Shown: positions 7,348 through 15,592 of the stretch, one piece after another
Layout of the letters: each line of letters starts with the position of its first letter
How positions within the stretch are numbered: position 1 is the stretch's first letter
Assembly (NCBI GenBank): GCA_040265115.1
Contig: JBDQGZ010000004.1
Span: 1 to 33,671, forward strand
Length of the DNA stretch: 33,671 bases
DNA from: M55B157 sp040265115
GTDB taxonomy: Bacteria > Actinomycetota > Actinomycetes > S36-B12
Direction of reading: 5' to 3'
Made by a program: the position numbers and the translations under genes
The notes under the pieces: model-generated
The model's input: the letters and a program-made list of their open reading frames with translations, nothing else
Databases searched by the model: none
What the model was told of the DNA's origin: nothing

Positions 7348-8160
7348 ATGTTCTCCTCGCGTCGCAAGATCGAGATCAAATCTGAGGGGGAGTTCCAGGC
7401 CATGCGGGCGGCAGGCTTGGTCGTGGCGCGCACGCTGCAGCGGGTTGCGCAGATCGCTGCCCCCGGAGTGACGACTGCCGAACTCGACGAATGCGCGGCG
7501 GATTCGATCCACGATGAGGGTGCCGAGCCCTCGTTCCTCGGCTACTACGGATTTCCCGCGCATATCTGCACCTCGGTGTCCGAGGAAGTCGTTCACGGCA
7601 TCCCGGGCGAGCGTCGCCTCGTCGACGGCGATCTGCTGTCGGTTGACTGCGGGGCGATCGTCGAGGGCTGGCATGGGGATGCTGCGATCACCCTTTCGAT
7701 CGGCACTGTGTCCAGCGCCGCTGCGGAATTAAGCGAGGTCACCCGCGGGTCGCTGTGGGCGGGGCTCGCCGCGGCCCGCCCGGGCGCGCGGCTGTCCGAT
7801 ATCGGGCACGCCGTGCAGTCTTTCGTCGAATCGGCGGCTGAGAACGGACGCCCGCTCGGCATCGTCGAGGAATACGTCGGCCACGGCATCGGTTCGGCGA
7901 TGCACATGGAGCCCCCGGTGCCCAACTACGGCCGGCCGGGCAAAGGTCCCCGTCTCGTGCCGGGAATGGCCCTCGCGGTCGAGCCGATGCTCACCCTGGG
8001 TCCGCCGGCGGTTCACACCCGGGAGGATGAGTGGACCGTGGTCACCGATGATGGCCAGTACGCTGCGCACTGGGAGCACACCGTGGCCATCACCGAGGAG
8101 GGGCCGTGGGTGCTCACCGCCCTCGAGGAAAACGTGCGCCCTGCCCCGACGTCGGCGTGA
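7348..8160 (+). CDS. map: Methionine aminopeptidase, type I
   Basis: A 270-residue enzyme that removes the initiator methionine from nascent proteins. The five metal ligands of the pita-bread fold can be placed: Asp in LLSVDCGA, Asp in WHGDAAIT, His in YVGHGIG, Glu in AVEPM and Glu in HWEHTVAI. The substrate-side His is in CTSVSEEVVHGIPG. The start at 7348 (MFSSRRKIEIKSEGEFQAMRAAG) fits the family; upstream codons in this frame lie within adk. It is the last gene of the secY unit. Confidence 0.97.
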   Translation: MFSSRRKIEIKSEGEFQAMRAAGLVVARTLQRVAQIAAPGVTTAELDECAADSIHDEGAEPSFLGYYGFPAHICTSVSEEVVHGIPGERRLVDGDLLSVDCGAIVEGWHGDAAITLSIGTVSSAAAELSEVTRGSLWAGLAAARPGARLSDIGHAVQSFVESAAENGRPLGIVEEYVGHGIGSAMHMEPPVPNYGRPGKGPRLVPGMALAVEPMLTLGPPAVHTREDEWTVVTDDGQYAAHWEHTVAITEEGPWVLTALEENVRPAPTSA

Positions 8161-8226
8161 GGTCTCGAAGGAATCGTCCGACTATCGGAAAACCGGGACC
8201 CGATTTCTCCTGGACGGCATGGGTGC

Positions 8227-8237
8227 CCTAGGCTAGG
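8227..8237 (+). promoter_or_regulatory. Possible promoter core upstream of infA
   Basis: CCTAGGCTAGG contains TAGGCT (8229-8234), a common actinobacterial -10 sequence, and matches the secY-upstream 11-mer at ten of eleven positions. It lies 113 nt before the infA ATG in the 189-nt map-infA gap. A weak TTCTCC lies 18 nt upstream of it. Probable start of the alpha operon transcript, unproven. Confidence 0.4.
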
Positions 8238-8349
8238 GCGCTGGCCTCGGGCGAGATTGCCCGAGCCATCCATCGCAACGTACGAACCCAATCGGCTCGC
8301 CGAGTCGAGCGTGCGGTGCGAGCGACGAAGGACGCGACGGAAAGAGGCC

Positions 8350-8571
8350 ATGGCCAAAAAAGACGGTGCCATCGAACTCGAGGGCACCATCGTCGAGTCA
8401 CTACCCAATGCGATGTTTCGGGTGGAACTCGACAATGGTCACAAGGTCCTCGCCCACATCAGCGGCAAGATGCGGATGCACTACATCCGAATCCTGCCTG
8501 ATGACCGCGTCGTGGTGGAGCTCTCGCCGTACGACCTCACTCGGGGTCGCATCGTCTATCGGTACAAGTGA
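8350..8571 (+). CDS. infA: Translation initiation factor IF-1
   Basis: A 73-residue OB-fold protein of exact family length that occupies the 30S A site during initiation. MAKKDGAIELEGTIVESLPNAMF and ISGKMRMHYIRILPDDRVVVELSPYDLTRGRI are diagnostic. An in-frame extension to 8257 exists but lacks family support, so I start at the ATG at 8350, with purine-rich aaagagg just upstream. It heads infA-rpmJ-rpsM-rpsK-rpsD-rpoA-rplQ. Confidence 0.98.
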   Translation: MAKKDGAIELEGTIVESLPNAMFRVELDNGHKVLAHISGKMRMHYIRILPDDRVVVELSPYDLTRGRIVYRYK

Positions 8572-8618
8572 CCGGTGGCCATGCATATCTTGGCAATGCT
8601 TAACAAGGAGAGATCCCG

Positions 8619-8732
8619 GTGAAGGTCAAGCCCAGCGTCAAGAAGATCTGCGATAAGTGCAGGGTGATTCGTCGCCATGGCCGCGTCATGGTCATCTGCG
8701 ACAACGTCCGGCACAAGCAGCGTCAGGGATAA
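8619..8732 (+). CDS. rpmJ: 50S ribosomal protein L36, zinc-binding form
   Basis: A 37-residue protein starting at GTG 8619 with AAGGAG at 8605-8610. The zinc ligands C11, C14, C27 and H32 are present, so this is the zinc-dependent paralogue. L36 joins 23S rRNA domains at a late step of 50S assembly. A 195-nt non-coding stretch (8733-8927) separates it from rpsM; I see only short GC-rich inverted repeats there (for example around 8832-8848) and no firm promoter. Confidence 0.97.
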   Translation: MKVKPSVKKICDKCRVIRRHGRVMVICDNVRHKQRQG

Positions 8733-8927
8733 CCACCCGCGCTGCGCCTCCGTCGGGGGAGACAACCCCGATGGTGGTTTTCCACTAGCGAAGCCCGACC
8801 CCCGGTGCGCCTCGTGCGGGCCACTGGGACGACACCCTCGGTCGACGGGGCCGAGGACCTCACGGTGTTGAGGACCGGCATCGCTTCCAGACCTCGTCGA
8901 GAGCACGCAGGAAGAAGAGGAACACCC

Positions 8928-9305
8928 ATGGCACGTCTCGTTGGCGTCGACCTGCCCCGCGATAAGCGGATGGCCGTCGCGCTTACCTACATCTACGGCG
9001 TCGGACGCACCCGTGCGGCCGAAGCCCTCGAGGCCACCGGCATCAGCCCCGATCTGCGGGCGGGCGATCTCACTGACGACCAGCTCGTCGCCCTTCGCGA
9101 TTGGATCGAAGCCAATCTGCGCGTCGAAGGCGATCTGCGTCGAGAGGTGGCCGCCGATATTCGCCGCAAGGTCGAGATCGGCAGCTATCAGGGCATCCGC
9201 CACCGCCGTGGCCTGCCCGTGCGTGGACAGCGCACCCACACCAACGCGCGCACCCGCAAGGGCCCGCGCAAGACCGTCGCCGGCAAGAAGAAGGCCACCA
9301 AGTAA
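8928..9305 (+). CDS. rpsM: 30S ribosomal protein S13
   Basis: A 125-residue protein of the 30S head that contacts the P-site tRNA and forms bridges to L5. MARLVGVDLPRDKRMAVALTYIYGVGRTRA and YQGIRHRRGLPVRGQRTHTNARTRKGP are diagnostic. I chose ATG 8928 from the conserved N-terminus; the purine-rich gaagaagagg at 8911-8920 is the ribosome-binding site. The frame stays open to 8805 but without similarity. Confidence 0.98.
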   Translation: MARLVGVDLPRDKRMAVALTYIYGVGRTRAAEALEATGISPDLRAGDLTDDQLVALRDWIEANLRVEGDLRREVAADIRRKVEIGSYQGIRHRRGLPVRGQRTHTNARTRKGPRKTVAGKKKATK

Positions 9306-9398
9306 TCCACCACGTAGCCCACGAGGTAGGGCTGGCGCCCGCAACGCGCACGCCGCCCCGACGAGACTCGTTCGCACGAACCCACGAAAGCTGAGGAC

Positions 9399-9803
9399 AT
9401 GCCCCCGAAGTCAGGTAAGACCGGCGCCAAGAAGGTGCGTCGCAAGGAGAAGAAGAACGTGGCTCACGGCCACGCTCACATCAAGAGCACGTTCAACAAC
9501 ACCATCGTGTCGATCACGGACCCCAGCGGTGCAGTCATCGCCTGGGCCTCCTCCGGCCAGGTCGGTTTCAAGGGAAGCCGGAAGTCGACTCCCTTCGCCG
9601 CCCAGCTCGCCGCTGAGGCAGCGGCCCGCCGGGCGATGGAACACGGCATGCGTAAGGTCGACGTGTTCGTCAAGGGTCCCGGCTCCGGCCGCGAGACCGC
9701 CATCCGATCCCTGCAGGCCACCGGCCTCGAAGTGGGATCGATCGCCGATGTCACCCCCGTGCCCTTCAACGGGTGCCGTCCCCCCAAGCGCCGTCGCGTC
9801 TGA
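9399..9803 (+). CDS. rpsK: 30S ribosomal protein S11
   Basis: A 134-residue protein of the 30S platform near the mRNA exit. The hallmarks are GHAHIKSTFNNTIVSITDPSGAVIAWASSGQVGFKGSRKSTPFAAQ and the C-terminal PVPFNGCRPPKRRRV, here quoted only as landmarks of the fold. It lies 93 nt after rpsM and 18 nt before rpsD. Confidence 0.97.
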   Translation: MPPKSGKTGAKKVRRKEKKNVAHGHAHIKSTFNNTIVSITDPSGAVIAWASSGQVGFKGSRKSTPFAAQLAAEAAARRAMEHGMRKVDVFVKGPGSGRETAIRSLQATGLEVGSIADVTPVPFNGCRPPKRRRV

Positions 9804-9821
9804 GAAAGGCTGATCACACCC

Positions 9822-10448
9822 ATGGCTCGATACACCGGACCCGACTGCAAGCGCTGCCGTCGCGAGAAGACCAAGTTGTACCTCAAGGGCTCGAAGTGCG
9901 AGTCCGCGAAGTGCCCCTTCGAGAAGCGCCCCTACCCTCCCGGCCAGCATGGCCGCGGTCGGTCGAAGGACAGCGAGTACCTGCTGCAGTTGCGTGAGAA
10001 GCAGAAGGCTGTCCGCATCTACGGCGTTCTGGAGAAGCAGTTCCGCGGCTACTACGAGGAAGCCCACCGCAAGCAGGGCAAGACCGGCGAGAACCTGCTG
10101 CGCATCCTGGAGAGCCGGCTGGACAACGTGGTCTACCGCGCGGGCTTCGCAAAGTCTCGCGATATGGCCCGCCAGTTGGTGCGCCACGGTCATTTCACCG
10201 TCAACGGCCACAAGGTGGACATCCCGTCCTACCGTGTGCAGCCGCAGGACATCATCGAGGTGCGCCCCGGATCTCGCGAGATGACCCCGTTTGTCGTGGC
10301 TCACGCCGAGATCGGCGAGAAGGACGTGCCCGCGTGGCTCGAGGTCGTGCCGTCCAAGATGCGAATTCTTGTGCACTCGCTTCCTGCCCGCCAGGTGATC
10401 GACACTCCGGTTCAGGAGCAGTTGATCGTCGAGCTCTACTCCAAGTAG
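9822..10448 (+). CDS. rpsD: 30S ribosomal protein S4
   Basis: A 208-residue primary assembly protein that also takes part in decoding fidelity and mRNA unwinding at the entry site. The N-terminus carries C9-x2-C12 and C26-x4-C31, so this is the zinc-binding form of S4. The S4 RNA-binding domain (about residues 95-160) shows LESRLDNVVYRAGFAKSRDMARQLVRHGHFTVNG. In enterobacteria S4 represses the alpha operon; nothing in the sequence shows that here. Confidence 0.98.
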   Translation: MARYTGPDCKRCRREKTKLYLKGSKCESAKCPFEKRPYPPGQHGRGRSKDSEYLLQLREKQKAVRIYGVLEKQFRGYYEEAHRKQGKTGENLLRILESRLDNVVYRAGFAKSRDMARQLVRHGHFTVNGHKVDIPSYRVQPQDIIEVRPGSREMTPFVVAHAEIGEKDVPAWLEVVPSKMRILVHSLPARQVIDTPVQEQLIVELYSK

Positions 10449-10531
10449 CAATCCCCGCGTCCGGAACGCCCCCGGACGAACCTGCAATCTGCGACGTCAA
10501 ATAGCGGTCGTCGCCGAAAGGACGAAACGAA

Positions 10532-11551
10532 GTGCTGATCTCACAGCGGCCCACGCTCAGCGAAGAGTCCGTACACGATTTCCGCTCGCGGTTCATCCTC
10601 GAGCCCCTCGAGCCGGGATTCGGCTACACGCTCGGCAACTCCCTGCGTCGAACCTTGCTGTCCTCCATCCCCGGCGCAGCGGTGACCAGCATCCGCATCG
10701 ACGGTGTGCTGCACGAGTTCACCACCATCCCCGGTGTGAAGGAAGACGTCACCGAGCTGATCTTGAACATCAAGCAACTCGTGGTGTCCTCCGAGCATGA
10801 CGAACCCGTCGTGATGTATCTGCGCAAGCAGGGCCCCGGGGCGGTCGTGGCAGCTGATATCGCCCCGCCCGCCGGTGTCGAGGTGCACAACCCCGAACTG
10901 CACCTGGCGACACTGAACGGCAAGGGCAAGCTGGAGCTGGAACTCGTCGTCGAGCGTGGCCGCGGCTACGTCTCCGCGGCGTTGAACAAGCAGCCCGGCC
11001 AGGAGATCGGTCGCATCCCCGTCGACTCGATCTACTCCCCGGTCCTCAAGGTCACCTACAAGGTGGAGGCAACCCGCGTCGAGCAGCGCACCGACTTCGA
11101 TCGGCTCGTCATCGACGTGGAGACGAAGCCGTCGATGCGGCCACGCGATGCGATGGCCTCGGCCGGCAAGACCCTGGTGGAGTTGTTCGGACTCGCGCAT
11201 GAGTTGAACGTCGACGCCGAGGGCATCGACATCGGGCCTTCCCCCGCTGATGCTTTTGCCGCCGAGCAATTGTCCACGCCCATCGAGCAACTTGATCTCA
11301 CCGTCCGGTCGTATAACTGCCTGAAGCGTGAAGGCATCCACACCGTGGGCGAGTTGATCTCGCGCAGCGAGGCGGACCTGCTCGACATCCGCAACTTCGG
11401 CTCGAAGTCCATCGACGAGGTCAAGGTCAAGCTCGACACCCTCGGCCTGGCGCTGAAGGACAGCCCGCCCGGATTCGATCCCGGTGCTGCGGTCTACTTC
11501 GGCGACGAGGACGACGACAACCTCGGCTTCGTCGAAGACGAGCAGCTGTAG
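10532..11551 (+). CDS. rpoA: RNA polymerase alpha subunit
   Basis: A 339-residue protein. The N-terminal assembly domain (about 10-230) includes FILEPLEPGFGYTLGNSLRRTLLSS-type sequence and dimerises to nucleate the polymerase. The C-terminal domain (about 250-315) with LDLTVRSYNCLKREGIHTVGEL and IRNFGSKSIDEVK binds UP elements and activators. The tail ends in an acidic stretch (FGDEDDDNLGFVEDEQL). The start is GTG 10532, with gaaagga about 10 nt before it. Confidence 0.98.
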   Translation: MLISQRPTLSEESVHDFRSRFILEPLEPGFGYTLGNSLRRTLLSSIPGAAVTSIRIDGVLHEFTTIPGVKEDVTELILNIKQLVVSSEHDEPVVMYLRKQGPGAVVAADIAPPAGVEVHNPELHLATLNGKGKLELELVVERGRGYVSAALNKQPGQEIGRIPVDSIYSPVLKVTYKVEATRVEQRTDFDRLVIDVETKPSMRPRDAMASAGKTLVELFGLAHELNVDAEGIDIGPSPADAFAAEQLSTPIEQLDLTVRSYNCLKREGIHTVGELISRSEADLLDIRNFGSKSIDEVKVKLDTLGLALKDSPPGFDPGAAVYFGDEDDDNLGFVEDEQL

Positions 11552-11599
11552 TTCACCGCCACCCGCACTTTGTCCCTGTAGCCCCAAGGAGTCATCGAG

Positions 11600-12259
11600 A
11601 TGCCCACGCCCACGAAGGGTCGCCGCCTGGGTGGCGGACCTGCCCACGAACGCCTCATGCTCGCGAACCTGGCTACCGCCCTGTTCGAGCACGGTCGCAT
11701 CACCACCACCGAGGCGAAGGCCAAGCGGCTGCGTCCCCTCGCCGAACGCATGATCACCTTCGCCAAGCGCGGTGACCTCGCGGCGCGGCGACGGGTACTC
11801 GCGGTCGTGCGGGACAAGTCGGTCGTGCACACCCTGTTCACCGAGATCGGCCCGAACTATGCCGGTCGTCCCGGCGGCTACACCCGCATCACCAAGATCG
11901 GTCCCCGCAAGGGCGATAACGCACCGATGGCGGTCATCGAACTCGTCGAGCCGCTGACCGAGGCCGTCGTGGCTGAGGCCACCGGAGCCACGAAGCGTGC
12001 CGCCAAGGAGGCCGCAGCAGCGACGACGGCGGCCGCTGCCGCCACTGCGGCGCAGGCTGAGGAGGCAGCGGAGGACGCTGTGGAGGCCGACGCTGCTGAG
12101 GGGGCTGAGGAGCCCGGCGAGGACACCGCGGCGGTTGCCGAGGCGGAGGAGACCGCCGAGGTCGAGGCTGAGGTCAGCGAATCCGCGACCGAGCGCGCCG
12201 AGGAGATCGCCGAGGCTGCTGCTGCGGAGGAAGCCGACTCCGACGAGCGAGACTCCTGA
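11600..12259 (+). CDS. rplQ: 50S ribosomal protein L17 with long acidic tail
   Basis: A 219-residue protein. The first 115 or so residues are ordinary L17 (GRRLGGGPAHERLMLANLATALFEHGRI, GPRKGDNAPMAVIELV), which sits near the tunnel exit. The remaining hundred residues are Ala, Glu, Thr and Asp, with little else, and are likely disordered. Similar but usually shorter tails occur on actinobacterial L17. The composition resembles the S3 tail at the start of this window. truA starts 11 nt downstream. Confidence 0.97.
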   Translation: MPTPTKGRRLGGGPAHERLMLANLATALFEHGRITTTEAKAKRLRPLAERMITFAKRGDLAARRRVLAVVRDKSVVHTLFTEIGPNYAGRPGGYTRITKIGPRKGDNAPMAVIELVEPLTEAVVAEATGATKRAAKEAAAATTAAAAATAAQAEEAAEDAVEADAAEGAEEPGEDTAAVAEAEETAEVEAEVSESATERAEEIAEAAAAEEADSDERDS

Positions 12260-12270
12260 CGGATCGATCG

Positions 12271-13155
12271 ATGCCGTCGCCGGGACATGCCCGGTGGCGA
12301 TTAGACATCGCTTACGACGGGTCAGGCTTCCACGGCTGGGCCCGTCAGCCCGGTGTGCGCACCGTCGAGTCCGTGATCACCGATGCCCTGACGACCATCA
12401 CGGCTGCCACTACCCGTGTGGACGTGACGTGTGCCGGTCGGACCGATGCGGGTGTCCACGCCCGTGGGCAGGTTGCCCATGTCGATCTCCCTGACGGCGA
12501 AGGCGCACGAAGCGAGCAAACACTCGGCGAGCCAACACTGTTGCGGCGACTCCAGGGAGTGCTCCCCGATGACGTCGCGGTGACGGCGGCGACGAGGGTG
12601 AGCGCGGATTTCGACGCGCGATTCTCCGCGGTGTGGCGCCGCTACGCCTATCGGATCGCAGACTCCTATGCCGCTCGTGATCCCCTGCGCCGAACCGATG
12701 TCCTGGAGCACCCACGTTCGCTGGACCTCGAGGCGATGAACGTCGCCGCAGGCTCTCTCCTCGGCGAACATGATTTCGCCGCGTTCTGTCGGGCGCGGGT
12801 CGGGGGAACCACGATCCGACGGATCCTGGACTGCGCCTGGAGCAGGGATGGGGCAGGGCGGGCGGTCTTGGATATCCGGGCCGATGCCTTCTGCCACTCG
12901 ATGGTGCGGTCGGTCGTGGGCGCGCTGATCGCGGTTGGTGACGGTCGGAGGGAGCCGGACTGGGTCGGCGAGATCCTCGATCGTGGCGAGCGCGATCCCG
13001 GGGTCCGGGTCATGCCGGCGCACGGATTGACCCTCGAGGAGGTGGGCTACCCCCCGCCGCAGGAGTGGGCGGCTCGCCAGGAGGTCACCAGGGTCCTCCG
13101 TGGGGAGTCCGCGGAGGACGACCCCGCTTTGACCGGCAACGACCGATCGCGGTAG
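12271..13155 (+). CDS. truA: tRNA pseudouridine(38-40) synthase TruA
   Basis: A 294-residue enzyme that converts uridine to pseudouridine at positions 38-40 of the anticodon arm. The catalytic aspartate is D59 in CAGRTDAGVHARGQVAHVD-type context; RRYAYRI and the SMVRSVVGALIAVGDG segment near the C-terminus are also conserved. The start MPSPGHARWRLDIAYDGSGFHGWARQ fits. Residues 73-90 form a slightly long loop. It follows rplQ as in most actinobacteria. Its stop codon is part of the -10 box of the rplM promoter. Confidence 0.96.
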   Translation: MPSPGHARWRLDIAYDGSGFHGWARQPGVRTVESVITDALTTITAATTRVDVTCAGRTDAGVHARGQVAHVDLPDGEGARSEQTLGEPTLLRRLQGVLPDDVAVTAATRVSADFDARFSAVWRRYAYRIADSYAARDPLRRTDVLEHPRSLDLEAMNVAAGSLLGEHDFAAFCRARVGGTTIRRILDCAWSRDGAGRAVLDIRADAFCHSMVRSVVGALIAVGDGRREPDWVGEILDRGERDPGVRVMPAHGLTLEEVGYPPPQEWAARQEVTRVLRGESAEDDPALTGNDRSR

Positions 13156-13158
13156 TCT
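13129..13158 (+). promoter_or_regulatory. Sigma-70-type promoter of rplM-rpsI
   Basis: TTGACC at 13129-13134, an 18-nt spacer, then TAGTCT at 13153-13158. This is one of the best housekeeping promoter matches in the window. It overlaps the last codons and the TAG stop (13153-13155) of truA. The predicted transcript starts near 13165, about 70 nt before the preferred rplM start. Confidence 0.75.
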
Positions 13159-13171
13159 CGAGGGTCGTTGT

Positions 13172-13209
13172 GCCCATCATCGGGCGCCGCCCCTCTCGTC
13201 ATCGAGGGG
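13172..13209 (+). promoter_or_regulatory. Two small hairpins in the rplM leader
   Basis: GCCC/GGGC (13172-13175 with 13182-13185) and CCCCTC/GAGGGG (13190-13195 with 13204-13209) can pair in the RNA. The second arm covers the purine-rich stretch just before the ATG at 13215. This could be a regulatory leader for L13-S9 synthesis, but the stems are short. Confidence 0.35.
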
Positions 13210-13238
13210 GATCCATGTGGGAAGTGAAGGTTCATCTC

Positions 13239-13682
13239 GTGCGCACGTACTCTCCGAAGCCCGGTGAGATCACCCGCCAGTGGCATGTCATCGACGCCAC
13301 CGACGTCGTTCTCGGCCGGCTCGCCTCCCACATCGCCACCCTGCTGCGCGGCAAGCACAAGCCGACCTACGCACCCCATGTCGACACCGGTGACTTCGTC
13401 GTCGTCATCAACGCGGACAAGGTCGCCCTCACCGGCTCGAAGCGTGAGCAGAAGATGGACCATCGCCACTCCGGATACCCCGGTGGCCTGCGCAGCACCT
13501 CCTACGAAACCCTCCTCGAGACTAACCCGCGTCGGGTGATCGAGAAGGCCGTGAAGGGGATGCTTCCGCACAACCGCATCGGCCGCCAGCAACTGTCGAA
13601 GTTGAAGGTCTACAGCGGCCCACAGCACCCGCACACCGCACAGCAGCCCCAGCCGTTCACCATCTCGCAGGTCGCTCAGTAG
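13239..13682 (+). CDS. rplM: 50S ribosomal protein L13
   Basis: A 147-residue protein, one of the early 50S assembly proteins. The start is debatable. GTG 13239 gives MRTYSPKPGEITRQWHVIDA, the usual actinobacterial N-terminus and length, with gaagg about 9 nt upstream. ATG 13215 would add MWEVKVHL and has gaggggg 4 nt upstream. I prefer GTG from family length. The segments DATDVVLGRLASHIATLLRGKHK and GMLPHNRIGRQQLSKLKVY are diagnostic. Confidence 0.95.
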   Translation: MRTYSPKPGEITRQWHVIDATDVVLGRLASHIATLLRGKHKPTYAPHVDTGDFVVVINADKVALTGSKREQKMDHRHSGYPGGLRSTSYETLLETNPRRVIEKAVKGMLPHNRIGRQQLSKLKVYSGPQHPHTAQQPQPFTISQVAQ

Positions 13683-13715
13683 CCCCTTCGGGCACGATGC
13701 GCGAAAGGACACCAC

Positions 13716-14219
13716 GTGACCACGCAAACTCCTGAGGTCGAGATCGACGTCGACATCGACGACGACGCTCCCTCCTCCTATACCTCTGAGACACCCGGCA
13801 TGGCCGAGGTGTCCGACCGGCCGGTGGTCACCGCCCCTGGCGCTGCGACCGGACGTCGCAAGGAAGCGATCGCGCGCGTTCGCCTCGTGCCGGGCACCGG
13901 TCGCTGGACCATCAACGGTCGCGACCTCGAGTCGTACTTCCCCAACCGTGTGCACCAGCAGATCGTCAATGAGCCGTTCGTCACCCTCGGTCAGTCCGGC
14001 CGCTACGACGTGATCGCTCGCATCAGCGGCGGCGGCATCTCCGGCCAGGCCGGCGCGTTGCGCCTTGGTGTGGCTCGCGCCCTGAACGAGATCGACACCG
14101 AGGGCAACCGTGGTGACCTGAAGCGCTCGGGCTTCCTCACCCGCGATGCTCGCGCGAAGGAGCGCAAGAAGTACGGTCTGAAGAAGGCCCGTAAGGCGCC
14201 TCAGTACAGCAAGCGCTAA
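13716..14219 (+). CDS. rpsI: 30S ribosomal protein S9
   Basis: A 167-residue protein whose C-terminal tail (QYSKR) reaches the P-site tRNA anticodon loop. The core begins near residue 46 (GRRKEAIARVRLVPGTGRWTING) and contains GGGISGQAGALRLGVARAL. The first 45 residues are an acidic, probably disordered extension seen in actinobacteria. It starts at GTG 13716 with gaaagga upstream, 33 nt after rplM. Confidence 0.97.
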   Translation: MTTQTPEVEIDVDIDDDAPSSYTSETPGMAEVSDRPVVTAPGAATGRRKEAIARVRLVPGTGRWTINGRDLESYFPNRVHQQIVNEPFVTLGQSGRYDVIARISGGGISGQAGALRLGVARALNEIDTEGNRGDLKRSGFLTRDARAKERKKYGLKKARKAPQYSKR

Positions 14220-14224
14220 CCGCC

Positions 14225-15565
14225 GTGGGCCGGCTCTTCGGCACCGATGGGGTCCGCGGCCTCGCCAATGGCGAGATCACCGCGGAGTTGGCCCTGCAGT
14301 TGTCGTCGGGGGCTGCACGCGTCCTCGGTGCTCGCACCCAGGGGCGGCCTTTGGCTGTCGTCGGTCGCGATCCTCGCGCCAGTGGTGAATTCCTCGAGGC
14401 AGCCGTGGTCGCCGGTCTTGCCGGTGCCGGCATGGACGTTCTCCTTGCCGGGGTGATCCCCACCCCGGGGCTGGCCTATCTCGTGGCGGACGAGGGTGCG
14501 GACCTCGGCGTCATGATCTCGGCCTCCCATAATCCGATGCCGGACAACGGCATCAAGTTCTTCTCCGCCGGAGGACGCAAACTCCCCGACCGGGTTGAGG
14601 ATGAGATCGAGACGATCCTCGAGGAGTCATGGCAGCGCCCGGTCGCTGACGCGGTGGGTCGCGTGCGTGAACTCGACAACGCGACGGCTCGATATGTCCA
14701 GCACCTTGTCGATGCCGTCCCCCATTCCCTGGAGGGATTGCGGATCGTGGTCGACTGCGCCCATGGAGCTGCGTCTGATGTTGCGCCCGATGCCCTGCGC
14801 CGCGCGGGTGCGGAAGTCACGGCGATCCACGCAACGCCCGATGGACTGAACATCAATGACGGCTGCGGCAGCACCCACATGGGTGATCTGGCCGCCGCTG
14901 TGGTCGAGTTGGGAGCTGATGCGGGTATCGCCCACGACGGAGATGCCGACCGGTGTCTCGCGGTCGATGCGACGGGGCAACTCGTCGACGGGGATCAGAT
15001 CATGGCGATCCTCGCTCTCGCGATGCGCGACGCGGGTGAACTCGCCCGGGACACCGTCGTCGCCACGGTGATGTCCAACCTGGGCTTCGGCGTTGCGATG
15101 GAGCAGGCGGGGATCGAGGTCGTGCGCACCGCTGTCGGTGACCGCTACGTTCTCGAGGAGATGCTCGAGCACGGGTATTCCCTCGGCGGGGAGCAGAGCG
15201 GACACATCGTGGTGGCGGATCAGGCGACGACGGGGGACGGAGTGCTCACCGCGCTGCTCCTGCTGTCGCGGATGGCGGCCACAGGCCGATCCCTCCAGCA
15301 GCTCGCCTCGGTGATGACCCGACTTCCCCAGGTTCTGCTCAATGTGCCCGATGTCGACCGGAGCCGGCTCGATGATCCCGGGGTGCTCGATGAGGTGGCA
15401 CGGGTCGAGGCTGAACTCGGGGGTGCCGGTCGGGTGCTCCTGCGCCCCTCGGGCACGGAACCGCTCGTGCGCATCATGGTGGAGGCACCCACGGAGGCTC
15501 AGGCATCGGCGGCCGCCGATGCCATTGCCGGAGTGGTCCGCGACCGCCTGTCCCTGCCACGCTGA
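14225..15565 (+). CDS. glmM: Phosphoglucosamine mutase
   Basis: A 446-residue enzyme that converts glucosamine-6-phosphate to glucosamine-1-phosphate for peptidoglycan and UDP-GlcNAc. The phospho-serine is S101 in MISASHNPMPDNGIKFF, the metal loop is DGDADRCLAVD, the sugar-binding loop is GGEQSGHIV, and the phosphate-binding site is RPSGTEPLVRIMVE. It starts at GTG 14225, five bases after rpsI, so it is probably read from the rplM promoter. The product of the next gene, GlmS, makes its substrate. Confidence 0.98.
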   Translation: MGRLFGTDGVRGLANGEITAELALQLSSGAARVLGARTQGRPLAVVGRDPRASGEFLEAAVVAGLAGAGMDVLLAGVIPTPGLAYLVADEGADLGVMISASHNPMPDNGIKFFSAGGRKLPDRVEDEIETILEESWQRPVADAVGRVRELDNATARYVQHLVDAVPHSLEGLRIVVDCAHGAASDVAPDALRRAGAEVTAIHATPDGLNINDGCGSTHMGDLAAAVVELGADAGIAHDGDADRCLAVDATGQLVDGDQIMAILALAMRDAGELARDTVVATVMSNLGFGVAMEQAGIEVVRTAVGDRYVLEEMLEHGYSLGGEQSGHIVVADQATTGDGVLTALLLLSRMAATGRSLQQLASVMTRLPQVLLNVPDVDRSRLDDPGVLDEVARVEAELGGAGRVLLRPSGTEPLVRIMVEAPTEAQASAAADAIAGVVRDRLSLPR

Positions 15566-15592
15566 TCCCGTCCTCCGCGTACGCTGGCTGCC

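Noticed and set aside
10541..11830. 429-codon minus-strand open frame opposite rpoA
   Set aside because: Shadow of rpoA and rplQ, running across their intergenic gap without any recognisable motif.
15566..15592. glmS ribozyme or riboswitch before glmS
   Set aside because: The gap to glmM is only 27 nt, far too short for the known ribozyme, which is mainly found in Firmicutes.
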